Part shown: positions 30,514-41,065 of the stretch, piece after piece
Numbering within the stretch: the stretch's first letter is position 1
How the letters are laid out: each line of letters opens with the position of its first letter
Position numbers and translations under genes: made by a program
Source: Clarkia xantiana subsp. parviflora
Taxonomy: Eukaryota > Streptophyta > Magnoliopsida > Myrtales > Onagraceae
Reading direction: 5' to 3'
Assembly: GCA_036873135.1 (NCBI GenBank)
Contig: JAPTYO010000015.1
Span: forward strand, 16,223,683 to 16,287,682
Length of the DNA: 64,000 nt
Notes under the pieces: generated by a model
The model's database searches: none
Told to the model about the DNA's origin: nothing
Seen by the model: only the letters and a program-made list of their open reading frames with translations

Positions 30514-32921
30514 TGTTATGGAATAATATAGTACGGGTTTATTAAGCAGTACAACAGTATAGGGGTAAAGTAATTATAGATAGCTAGTTTATTATATATA
30601 GCTTATGTTGTACGAGGAGTGGTTATGTTTAGGGCTGAGCTCGGACATGACGTGCGGGCTTCTATCTAAGCCCGAGTCTGAGCCCGAAATTTCGGGATAA
30701 CACTATCTAAGCCCGAGCCCGAATATGAGGAAAGTCCCGCCCGAGTCGAGATATCGGGACGGGCTCGGCTAGACCGAATTTTAGACCAAAAATATGATAA
30801 AAATAAATTCAAACATGAAATTAGCAACGTTGCACCAATATGACTTGGAAGTGAAGAGTCTGAAGTCGTTGCATATAAGAGGTTAGGGACCATCGTCGTC
30901 ACGAAATAGGAGATTTGGTTGTCTGGGAGTTGTCGCCGAGTTGGAGTGGGGTGAGACTGCGTATGAGTCTGCTTAGCCATAGAGAGAGTGAGGCGAAGTG
31001 AGCTCTCTGTATTTGGATCTGGGCTCTAAAAAGTGTTGGGCTTTATAGGAAGTATGAATAATAATTAATAAATATTCAGAATGGGCTCTAAAGGTGTTGG
31101 GCTGTATAGGAACTAGGTGTAACAATGAATAAATATTCAGGACGGGCTTGGGATTTTCGGGCTTTTGACTAAAAAGTCTGAGCCCAAGCCCGAATTTAGA
31201 AGGGATGTCCCGCCCGTTCGGGCTCGGGATCAATTTCGGGACGGGCTCATCAGTATTTCGGGCTCCTCGGACTTCTTGCTCAGCCCTAGTTATATTTGCA
31301 TCTATGAATTGACTATGTCAACATGACCTGAGGCTCTTTTCTGTATCCGATTATATTCTCATTCTTTTGCCTAATCCACATTTTCCTTTCTTGATCTGAT
31401 TCATCTTCTTCTATTGATTGATTGGATCATATCATTGGTATCAGAGTTGTTCTCCTCTGTGGTAATTTTGGTTCGTCCAGCCACTATTGTCGACTCCGGC
31501 CATCGCCGACCTCCGTCTGCTCCGCCCACGGCCACCTCCGCCGCCACCCAATCCGTCTACGACCACCGCTGCTCTGACCACCACTTTTACCGCCACAAGT
31601 AATTGTTGCGTCTCCGTTCACTGTTGCTATTATGCGATTGTTTCTGCTTTGTATTGCTGCAACTTTACTGTTATTGCTGCTGCTATACCGGTGTGGCTGC
31701 TGAGATTTCTGGTGCTGTTATTTTTGTGTTTCTACTGCTGCAATTTCAGGAGTGTAAAATCAGCCCCAATAAGGTGTTTGATGAAATGCCTTGAGAGTTT
31801 CTTTTGTTGAGATGCTACTTGCTACTTTGGCTTGTTAATGATATATTTGATTTGAGAGCTAATCTTTTGCCATGAGCCTAAGTATAGAATGGACAGTGCT
31901 GAATTTTTTCATACCATGGATTTGATTTGGAAGGATTTACTAAAACTCAAGGAATTGTCAAATGATACTTCAACAAAACTTACTAACTCTTTGGATAAAG
32001 TATGCCATCATTTAATTGAAGATTATGAAGAGCATTCTAATTTCAATTGAGTTAGCTGAAGATGTTGCAGACACAATAGAACAATGTGTCAACACATGTG
32101 AATTGAGTATTCTTCTTGATTGTGCTGATAAAGATGCTGACATAAAAGAAGAGGTTGTTAACATTAATGAAGAGTGTGTTAACACGTGTGAAATGAGCTC
32201 CTTTGTTGTAATTGCTGGGGATATGAAAACACAAGGGAAAATTTTGTTGCCACAAAGGAAGAGTGTGCTGACACAAGAAAAAAGTTTGCTGAACAATTTC
32301 AAATTACTGCTTCTAGAAGTCATCAAGTGATTAATTTGAAAACCAAGAGTCATAATATGCTTGAGTATGATCCATTTTGGATAGCCACTCTCGACTCCAC
32401 AATCAAAGCTCGGGAGCGCCTTATACTTTTGCACTTGGTTTTCACTAGCATCAGTGAGTTGTTTCTAGATTTGTTTCATGAACGGCATTTGCAGTTTATA
32501 CCCAAGGGTGGACATGTCCCTGTGAATCAAATTATGGTTTGAGACTATGATGGCTTAAACAACCCAAGATTCTTTCTTTCTGCATTTGATTTTGTTTTGG
32601 CTCTTATTCAGGATTATGATGAGTTTAATGGTTCGGACACCTTGAGAACAATGTGCTTTTCAAGGGGTGGGTTATGCTATGTAATAATATAGTACAAGTG
32701 GATTTATTAAGTAGTACAATAGTATGAGGGCAAAGTGATATTTTAAACAGGTAGTAGCGTTCACGTTGTATGGTGAGCATGTTTGCATCTATGAATTAAC
32801 TATGTAAATATAAGATGAGACTCTTCTATGTATCTGATTATCTTCTCATTTCTTTACCTAATCCACATTCTCGATTCTTGATCTGATTCATCTTCTTCTA
32901 TTGTACAATTGAATCGTATTA
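30514..32921 (+). mobile_element. Small non-autonomous LTR retrotransposon
   Basis: The 5' LTR (30514-31434) is interrupted by a hAT element; without that it is about 255 bp, and it ends CATATCA. A TGGTATCAGAG primer-binding site follows at 31436. A purine-rich CAAGGGGTGG precedes the 3' LTR (about 32671-32921). Flanks are a perfect 5 bp duplication GACTT (30509-30513 and 32922-32926). The roughly 1.2 kb interior has no gag or pol domain; frames such as the one near 32016-32330 have no family match. Without the nested element it is about 1.74 kb. Confidence 0.82.
30630..31288. mobile_element. hAT-type non-autonomous element nested in an LTR
   Basis: 659 bp, ends TAGGGCTGAGC and GCTCAGCCCTA, flanked by GTTATGTT and GTTATATT (7 of 8 bases alike). 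Subterminal words such as GCCCGAGCCCGA and GGGACGGGCTC repeat in both arms. No transposase is present. It is related to 17756-18449. Confidence 0.88.
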
Positions 32922-32926
32922 GACTT

Positions 32927-33180
32927 GGGTCGTCAATATTTGTGATTCCTCTCTAAATAAAAGTATCTCATGTTAAATGAATGAATTGTACAAATATTCA
33001 AACTATAGGTTGTATTCGGAATAACAAATGTAAACTTCACGATAATGTTTTACTACATTTGAAAGTTTAGGGTGCAAGGGGGCAAATAGCCCTTATCTCT
33101 TCGTTTTCCTTCTGCCGGACCCGCCAATTCTGTCTCCTTCAACCGCTCGCGCTCTTCCTCTCTGGAAAGAGCAGTATGAA
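32927..33180. promoter_or_regulatory. Promoter and leader region of the PRC-barrel gene
   Basis: Non-coding sequence directly downstream of the small LTR element. The part from about 33095 is pyrimidine-rich, like a plant 5' leader. No element inside could be pinned down with confidence. Confidence 0.4.
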
Positions 33181-33243
33181 ATGAAGTTCCTGCAACAGCA
33201 GCGGCAGCAATCGTCTCCGTCTTCCATGCTGAACAAGCACTAG
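33181..33243 (+). CDS. Upstream open reading frame (20 codons)
   Basis: ATG AAG TTC CTG opens a 20-codon frame rich in Gln (MKFLQQQRQQSSPSSMLNKH). It closes with TAG only 16 bases before the main ATG of the PRC-barrel gene. A minimal ATG-AAA-TGA lies just ahead of it. If both are in the transcript leader they would lower main-frame initiation; this is inference. Confidence 0.4.
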   Translation: MKFLQQQRQQSSPSSMLNKH

Positions 33244-33259
33244 AATTTAGTTTCCCGCC

Positions 33260-35702
33260 ATGCCTAACTGCATTTCCTCTACCTTTTCATTATCCATAAG
33301 TTCAGTATGGGAGACGCCCGCTCGTCCAAGAACATTGAATTGCGGGTCAATTCCCTTCTTCAGCGACGCAAATCGACCTAGAAGCTCCACCTTTCGCGCA
33401 TCTAGCGCAACAAATGACGCTGCCAAGAGAAGCCCCGATTCTGGTCCGCAGGAGCGCAGAATTTATGGCGAATTAGGGTTTAAGGAGAAGAGAGACGAGC
33501 AGTTGAACTTCGAGAGAACTCCTGATGAGCGAATCGGAGGTAAATATGACGTGGGTAGCGTAATTGCGGAGGAGGAATCCGTAGAGGTAGTAGGGAGTAG
33601 AGGTGGTGATTTGGAGAAAGAAAAGGGTTTAGAGGAGATTGATCGGAAACTAACGATGAGGAGAGGGAGGCAAATTGTGAAGAGATCGAACATCGTGGCT
33701 AAGCAGGTTATCAGCATTCAGTCTGCTCTGAGCCTGGGATTTGTATCTCAGCTTTGGGTAGATACTACCACTGTAAGTGACAACCTTGTATTGAACAATG
33801 TCTTCTGCTTCTCTTTAGCCGAACTAGAGCTTTTCATGACATTTTTTCCATAGTACATTTATTTTCAGTGCTGGTTCTTGGAGGAGCTTAATTGAGTTTA
33901 ATCAAGAAGAAGTCATCTCTTTTGGGTTCTTGAGCTTGTATGTACTGGTTTCTGTTTTTTTTTTTTTAGATTATTTACTTAAATTTGTCCAAAGTGCTTG
34001 TAGTATTGACAGTATATGCAGCTATGGTTGGATTTCAAGAGATGACAAAGTTCAATAATGATCATGAACTGCCAAATTGAAAAACTACGATGTTAGAAGT
34101 ACAGACTGTTTTTTTTTCTTGAAGTACTAGATGATCTTCGTTTTGTAATTTGTATGGCTAGTGTCTTCTGAAATTTCCGAATAAATTTATGTTGCTGATG
34201 GACGGTTACTATTTCAACTTATCCGAACTTTTGTTATTTTGATTAGTGGATTATCATGGTCGTGGAAGTGAAGCCAAATTTGCTTTCTAGTGAATCGGAA
34301 AGGTTTCTTCTTGAAGACATATGCCAGGTAGTTCCTTTCTTTGTTCCAGGTTTTACTTCTCATTCAAAAGCTATATTTATGTATTTCTCATTCATCAGCT
34401 CCTTACCATAGTTTTCCCCCTTTTCATTATCGTAGTAGATATCATTAGTTATAGGTTGCCCCCACAAATAAACCTATATGAAATATCAATTTCCAGATAT
34501 GCTATCTAATATATATAATTGCAGGTTGGCGATGTGGTGCTAGTTGAAAATGAGAATGTGATAGAAAATCCAATGAAGATGTTCGGGCTGGACACACTGG
34601 TAAAATGCATTAGCTAAAATTTAACTTTCAAAACTGCACACATACATGGAAATGAATTTTTTTTCCCGAAAAAATTGAATTACATTTACTTGACTTGCTT
34701 GTGAGGACAATGATCATTTCTCTGTGGTTGTCTATGATGAAGAGATTGAGCTAGCTATTATCATAATAAGGAATGTCAACAGCTTTAGCCAATTGTTGAA
34801 ATTTTAATATTTTTGAGAAGTTAACTCTTTTTCCCGTTAGGTAGGATATGAAGTCGTAACTCCAGCTAGGCAAACCATCGGGAAGGTCGGTCCATATATA
34901 CATAATGTACATTGAAAAGTTTCATGCTTTAGTTAAATCACTTGCTTTTCTTAACTATGTTGCACTTATATAATGCAGGTGAGAGGTTACACTTTCAACA
35001 TTAACTCGGGAATTGTTGAATCACTCGAACTCGACTCATTTGGAATATCCATTATTCCATCTAGTCTGGTGGGTATCATTAATAGAGAATCTTGACTGCA
35101 GTAAAAATAAATCCAGCCATAGTAATTATCGTGCTTTTACTTACTTATTCAGGTGAGTACATATGCATTATTTGTGGAGGATGTGCTAGAAGTTGCAGCT
35201 GATAGAGTGGTTGTGCACGAAGCAGCAGCATCTCGCATTCAAAGGCTAACAAAAGTACGTTAATATTCTAAATACCACAGTTATAGTCATTATTTTCTGG
35301 GCTAATTACCAAATTAGATACCGAAATTTGAATGAATTGCACAAAAACATAGTGTACAACTTTTTTTTTACAAGTAACAGATCAAACTTGAGCGAAATTT
35401 GCAATCCTCGTCTCCTAAACCCTAAAATTATCCAAAGTTGGGTATTCAATTTGGTACCTACCCGCATTCTAAATACCACAAATTTTGGTCATTATTTACC
35501 GAATAAATGTTGAGCTATGTATCTGGATATGCAGGGTTTTTGGAATACCCAGAAAATGAGAACATCTGCTGATGAATATGAGCAGCTCTATGATGATGAG
35601 AAGCCTGTTGAAGATCGGAAAACACGACGAGGATTTAGGAGACGAAAACCACGAACAGAAGAAACTGAAGATGATTGGGATCTTCCAATGGATTTCTCAT
35701 GA
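33260..35702 (+). CDS. Plastid-targeted PRC-barrel domain protein
   Basis: Seven exons (33260-33772, 34247-34327, 34525-34599, 34841-34885, 34979-35068, 35153-35254, 35535-35702) all join in phase 0 with GT-AG introns, giving 357 residues. Residues 1 to about 50 are Ser/Arg-rich and look like a chloroplast transit peptide. A variable acidic stretch follows to about 140. The PRC-barrel beta-sheet region spans about 172-290: GDVVLVENENVIENPMKM, VGYEVVTPARQTIGKVRGYT, then NINSGIVESLELDSFGISII. The tail is basic then acidic (RRGFRRRKPRT, DDWDLPMDFS), a conserved ending in plant homologues. PRC-barrel folds are found in photosynthetic reaction-centre H subunits and in RNA-processing proteins; the plant protein's exact job is not known to me. 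Intron 6 holds a small insertion flanked by direct repeats. Confidence 0.9.
35265..35500. repeat. Insertion in intron 6 with long direct repeats
   Basis: ATTCTAAATACCACA followed by GTCATTATTT occurs near 35266-35300 and again near 35468-35499, bracketing about 170 bases of sequence unlike the rest of the intron. The structure is similar to the insertion in STN8 intron 3. Confidence 0.6.
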
Positions 35703-36012
35703 CCCCCTTTAGTAACTTTTAGCAGAAGTGGAGAACAAATAATCTTTGTACTCAAATTTATAACAGTTACACTTCAAAATCCTCATCATAGCCGTTGAAT
35801 GTTGTTTGTGTTTTGGTGATGATCCAGTGTTGATGTATATAGATTCCGGATAGTTATGATGGTGAACGTTTACAAGGATTCTATGCACTTTTATTGTTAT
35901 TGGTTGAGTGTATGATGTAATTGAAAATGGTTGTTAAATGTGAAAGTAAAGAATAATCAACGAACTGTCGTTACTAAACTAGCATTCTCTATTATTTTAT
36001 CAAATTAATTTT
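35703..36012. other. 3' flank of the PRC-barrel gene
   Basis: Probable 3' untranslated region and downstream sequence. No other feature is seen. Confidence 0.4.
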
Positions 36013-36621
36013 AGGGTTAAAGGTACTTTACATACCACATGTTTGATCGAATGTGACTTTTAGTACTGGATGTTTAGTTTTGTATACTTTTGGTACCAAA
36101 CGTTTGAAAAAATGTGGATTTTGGTACATCCGTTAGTTGGCCGTTAGATTTGGCCGTTAAATGACATGTGCAAGTTACGTGATCGACTCTAAATTTTTAA
36201 ATTTGTTCAATTTAGTCCCTCAAATATATTCCTAACTTTTATTTTGTTTAACTTAGTCATAACACTTCAAAATCGGACCCAATGAAACCAATCGAATTCA
36301 ATTGACATAGCCTCATTTGGGTCAAATTTACCCAATTGGGGATAGGTCTCAATTGGGTTCGATTTTGAAGCTTTATGACTAAATTAAACAGAATAAAAGT
36401 AATGAATATATTTGAGGGACTAAATTGAACAAATTAAAAGTTTAGAGTCGATCACGTGACTTGCACATGTCATTTAATGGCCAAAACTAACGGTCAACTA
36501 ACGAATGTACCAAAAGCAACATTTTTTCAAACGTTTGGTACCAAAAGTATACAAAACTAAACATCCAGTACTAAAAGCCACATTCGGTCAAACATGTGGT
36601 ATGAAAAGTACCTTTAACCCT
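36013..36621. mobile_element. Foldback MITE with TAATTTT target duplication
   Basis: A 609 bp element whose two halves are inverted copies: AGGGTTAAAGGTAC, ACATGTTTGA-CGAATGTG, AGTACTGGATGTTTAG and GGTACCAAACGTTTG are all repeated in reverse. Flanks carry TAATTTT at 36006-36012 and 36622-36628. No open frame of note. It belongs to the same style of element as those at 27306 and 38450. Confidence 0.85.
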
Positions 36622-36814
36622 TAATTTTACTAGTATAGAAGCGTGTCAGATTATAGAACTTTCAGTTCCCGTTTAGGTGAAAATTGGTCAAGATACACAT
36701 GTCTTATTATTAGGATTATTAAGATGTTATTAGAGTCGTGTATATTTAATTTATATTTAGCTCATACATTTGAATTTGATAGGTCAAAAAGCTAAATCCC
36801 TACCTAAACCTTTG

Positions 36815-37665
36815 GGGCACGTTTGATTGCCGGTATTGCGATATTCTAATACCGGTATTAGCTAATACCGTGTTTGTGTCAACTTGGTATTGGTATTAGC
36901 TAATACTTGGTATTAGCTAATACTCAATTATAGAAGGAATTTGGTATTAATTAATACCATCTAAAAGTAAAGCATTAGCTAATACCAATCTCCTAATTAC
37001 CAATTTACCCTTGTAATATATGGCAAAGTCTCACTGTTTACATCGTACCTTCGGGCCGGACCCCGTTTACATCGAAACTTCGGACACGGGTCGGGCCGGG
37101 CTGGGTGGTTCGGGCTGGGCTGGTCAGTTCGGGCCGGGCTGGGGTCATTTCGGGCCGGGCTGGTCAATTCGGGTCGGGCTGTGCGGTTCGGGTCGGGCTG
37201 AGCAATTCGGGTTGTTCGGATCGGGTTGCTTTATGTTGCTTTAGTTTAGTTCGGGCTAGGCCCGGCTAGAACAGGCCAGGTCGGGCTAATCACTTTTTTC
37301 AATTGTTTTGTACTATTTTCTTTATATATATACATATTTATACATTAGCAAAAATAGTTTTACTATTTATACATAAATTTGATTTTTTTTTTTATGAAAA
37401 ATATTATTTTAAATAATTTAAGTTACTTTTTTTTGTTAAATTTTATCTTTGTTATTAATCATATGTAAAATATATCTTCATTGAAAATGCAAGTAAGGGT
37501 ATTTAGGTCTTTTAAACATTGTATTAGGATATCCTAATACAAAGTTCATTCAAACATTATATTAGGATTTCCTAATACATGGCTCAATCAAACATTGTAT
37601 TAGCTATGCATGTATTAGCTAATACCGGTATTAGGATATCGCAATACCGGCAATCAAACGTGCCC
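36815..37665. mobile_element. PIF/Harbinger (Tourist-like) MITE
   Basis: TIRs begin GGGCACGTTTGATTGCCGGT and extend through repeated TAATACCGGTATTAGCTAAT. Flanks are TTG and TTA, near the TTA/TAA duplication expected of Harbinger elements. No transposase is present. The interior holds a GC-rich minisatellite at about 37050-37290. Confidence 0.75.
37050..37290. repeat. GC-rich minisatellite inside the Harbinger MITE
   Basis: About ten imperfect copies of an 18-22 bp unit like TTCGGGCCGGGCTGGTCA. Composition differs sharply from the AT-rich element around it, which suggests a second insertion or local expansion. Confidence 0.8.
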
Positions 37666-38449
37666 TTAGGGTCATGGATAGGTAAATTTGACATTTACGA
37701 TTATAACTATACTTTTTTTTTGTTAAGTGAATATATGAGTAAATAGTTACACATCCGATTGTTTGAAAAAATTGGATACTATACAAGATTAATGAGTTAC
37801 TCCTATTATTACTAATTAATTTTAATAAGCAAAGTTAATAGAGTTATGTAGTGAGTCTTGGACTCGTTCTTCAGATTTTATCTTCCAACAACTGGTATTA
37901 GAGCCGTTGAATAGTACCACATCAAATTGTTTGCACCTCAGTGAGCTTATGTATAGTGGATCTAGACTCGATTCCCATATTTTATCTCTCAACATTTTTT
38001 TCATATAATTTTATACTAGAGCACTAATAAAAATATACTACTAAAATGAAATTTAAAATACTAAAATGTAAAATTTATCTTTGACTTTGCTTTATTCGTT
38101 ATTTAAGTACTAATTAGATTTTATGAAACCATTTTATGGAAAATGTTAAAAGTATGATAATATGTTGAAACCATTCATTCACAAATTTGATTTTATGAGT
38201 TTTTAATCTTCAATATTAGTATTAAATTACACATGTTCAAAGAATGGTGACACAATTGAAAATGTGAAAATAAGTAGAAACTTTCATAAACAAATGTTTA
38301 ACAGTGGGTTTGTAGGTTAATGCATGAGATCGACTTTCAAAACTCATACTTTTTCTCAGTATTACTTGACCTCACGAGATATAAAAATTTGAACCAAATA
38401 TATATATAGTGACATTACATTACAATAAGAAAAAAAAAAAAGAATAGAA
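37666..38449. other. Non-coding AT-rich stretch
   Basis: No gene is recognisable. A reversed primer-binding-like word (CAACTGGTATTAGAGCC near 37889) hints at an old LTR remnant. Confidence 0.35.
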
Positions 38450-38892
38450 CCTTAAAACTGTCACAATTTTGACCCATGTGTCAGTCTGGTGTCTGAGGTT
38501 TACAAAGATTGTCTGAATTTTCATATATGTTACTATTTGGTGTCTCCGTCTATTTTTGGGTTAAATTGGACGAAATGTGGTCTATTTTCATAACCAGCTG
38601 CACCGTAATGGCCGGAATCAGAGGTGGAGTGACCGAAATCGAGGTGAGGTGGCCGAAATCGAGGTGGGTGGCCGGAATCGGGGTGGGTGGCCGGAATCGG
38701 AGGTGGGGTGGCCGGAATCAGAGTCTTAAAAAAAGGCAAAATCGTCTTTTAAACTCGATCTGTTAAAATTAACCCAAAAATCTAACGGAAAACCAAATAG
38801 CAACAAAACTGAAAATTGGGACACCAAATATCAAAAGTTTAAAATTGAGACACCAAACTGACACTCGGGTCAAAATTGAGACTGTTTTTAGG
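38450..38892. repeat. Foldback element
   Basis: The ends pair: CAATTTTGACCC, TGTCAGT-TGGTGTCT, CTATTTGG and TTTTTGGGTTAA recur inverted. The middle has GGTGGCCGGAATC repeats (38625-38720). It is the same element style as 1698-2516 and 27306-28026. Confidence 0.7.
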
Positions 38893-39629
38893 TTATATTC
38901 CAAAAAAAAAAAAAAAAAAAAACTAGCTACTACAGTTTAACAAGTGCCTTCATTCTTGGCAAAGTCTTTTAAAACCAACATTTTGAATAACATCAAAATA
39001 ATATAGAATGGGCTCCTGGAAACACCCATCATGCAAGAGCATAAGCAATTGAGTTCTCTTCTATGAAAATATATTTGACTATGCACCTTTGGAAGTTTTC
39101 ATAAGCTTTCTACAATTGGTTATAATCACTTTGAGCAAAATAATCGTGTATCATCAATCATCATATCACAAACAGTACGAGTATCAACTTCAATATGCAT
39201 AGAATCTATATTCACTGTTCTGAACATAACAAGGCCATTACAAAGACTCCAAAGTTCGACAGAGATAATAGTCATCAAGCCTAACTTTCTACTAAAACCA
39301 TTAACTCAAATACGATTATGATCGGTAAGGACCCCATGCAATAGCTCTGCTGAGTTTTCTTCAGAAGTGTCATTTGTAATCCATTAATTATGTCATCCCT
39401 CATTAAGAGATTTCCATGTAACAAACATAGTTTTGTTTCCCTCTCAGGCTTTTATTTGTCTATACTTCCTCAAAATGCTTCACAAGTAAGAGCATAAATG
39501 CATGTAAATTATCAGCTAGAAGGATCTGTGGAAAAAATCAATAATTCCTATTTCTCTAGATAGTCCATGTCCGCAATAAAGGAATATTAGCATGTGTAGT
39601 AATGTTTGTTCCATTTTCATAGACCTAAT
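38893..39629. other. Non-coding stretch left of the LARD-like element
   Basis: A-rich run at about 38903-38922, then AT-rich sequence with no recognisable gene. The last five bases, CTAAT, are the target duplication of the next element. Confidence 0.4.
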
Positions 39630-40031
39630 TGATGGATATTGATATAAACATATTTATTTGATACCATAATAGGTATTAAATATAAATAGTCTGATGCCAT
39701 AACGGTCAATCAGCTATTAATATTTAACTACCATAACAGTAATTGTCTAAATATTATGTTACCATAACGACCATCGTCAATAAATGGCTATATACCATAA
39801 TTGTTATTATGTTATTTTATATAAAGAATCCTATAATTAACATTTGATATATGATAAATTATATACAAAATAGTGATCCCTCTTTATATGAACGGCAACT
39901 AACTTTACCGTCGGAGAGGGATCGCCGGGGTTCGCCCTGGCATTCCCTTTTTGCAGGTGCGTGCCCGGGATTCGAAGACTAAGGAGCTCGGAAACACCGC
40001 GAAAATATCTCGGTAAATCCAGGTTCTAACA
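39630..40031 (+). repeat. 5' LTR of the LARD-like element
   Basis: Begins TGATGGATATTGATATAAAC and ends GGTTCTAACA. TATATAAAG near 39815-39825 is a candidate promoter box. GAGAGGGATCGCC and TTCGCCCTGGCA mark the R-U5 part. Confidence 0.93.
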
Positions 40032-40278
40032 TTGGCGCCGTCTGTAGGAATCGGACAATTAGCCGTGTCCGATTTCGTAAAAATCTCAAGACCAAGACCT
40101 GGGCACGCACCAGACCCCCTTCTTGATGTGGTCGTTGTCTATGTCCAAATGAAAGAACCAGATCTGAAGTTCCAAGGCATATAACCTGCTTCATGGAGCT
40201 ATTTCATCTCTACGAACAAGCAGCAAGATGTGGATGAGAAAGGGAAGAATCAAATTTGAGATATGCATCCATGGAGAG

Positions 40279-41065
40279 TGTTAGGTTCCAAGTCTCGGGT
40301 CAACGGGCGGTCGACCTAAGTCTCTTTCCTCACTGGAGATGTTGCGGATTCGGTGCTCTCGGGTCTTGTCGTCCTAGCCTGTATCTTTCCGTCCTTCGCT
40401 TCGCTTCTCTTCTCGCCCTGCAAGAGGGGCAATACCAGGCACAGAGGGGGTGGTGCCTGATGAACCCTCTCCGATGCCTAAGTCAGTACGGTATTTGTAG
40501 AGAGATAAAGCTAGAGAGATGTCAGAGCTAAATTATGCAACTTGCCAAGATGATCCAAAGATCTCCAAATGAATAGTGGGAGAGTTGTATTTATAGGCAA
40601 CGGTGTCAGGTGGCTTAATGACATCGTTAACCTTTAAACACAATTAATTATCCTTTAATCACGTAATTAAGACCTTAAGGCACGGAGAAGGTTGGCGGAA
40701 ATAAACCGAGTATGAGAGTCTAAAAACGGTGTCGGGTCCCTTGGGGGAGGAAAATCCGACCCCCAAGGGTAGGGGTTGGGTGTGGCCACCCAACCCCTCC
40801 TAGGGGAGATAGGGTTGGCCAACCCTATCTCCCCTAAGGGAGATCGGGTTGGTCCACCCGATCTCCCCTAGGGGAGATCGGGTTTGGCCACCCGACCTCA
40901 CCTAGGTGAGTCTAACTTGGCCCGGGCGAGTATTTCGACCTCGTCCGGACCGTTAGTGTTTTCGCGGGGTGTTCGGGTTGAAGTTTCGATTTGCAATCAT
41001 TAACGGGGTGATCAAAATGAAATGATTCGGAAGTCAACGAGTTCAAATTGGGCGTATATCCATCA
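40279..41065 (-). repeat. Solo LTR of the Tat-lineage family
   Basis: 787 bp in reverse orientation, with TGTTAGGTTCC at the left and TATATCCATCA at the right edge. Flanks GAGAG and TAGAG are nearly the same five bases. It contains the GC-rich hairpin modules (40785-40920) seen in the other two copies. No internal sequence of that family adjoins, so it is a solo LTR nested in the LARD. Confidence 0.8.

Noticed and set aside
31414..31810. Cys/Val-rich plus frames after the small LTR as a secreted protein
   Set aside because: Codon bias of a low-complexity CTGCTG-rich leader within a retrotransposon; no conserved pattern.
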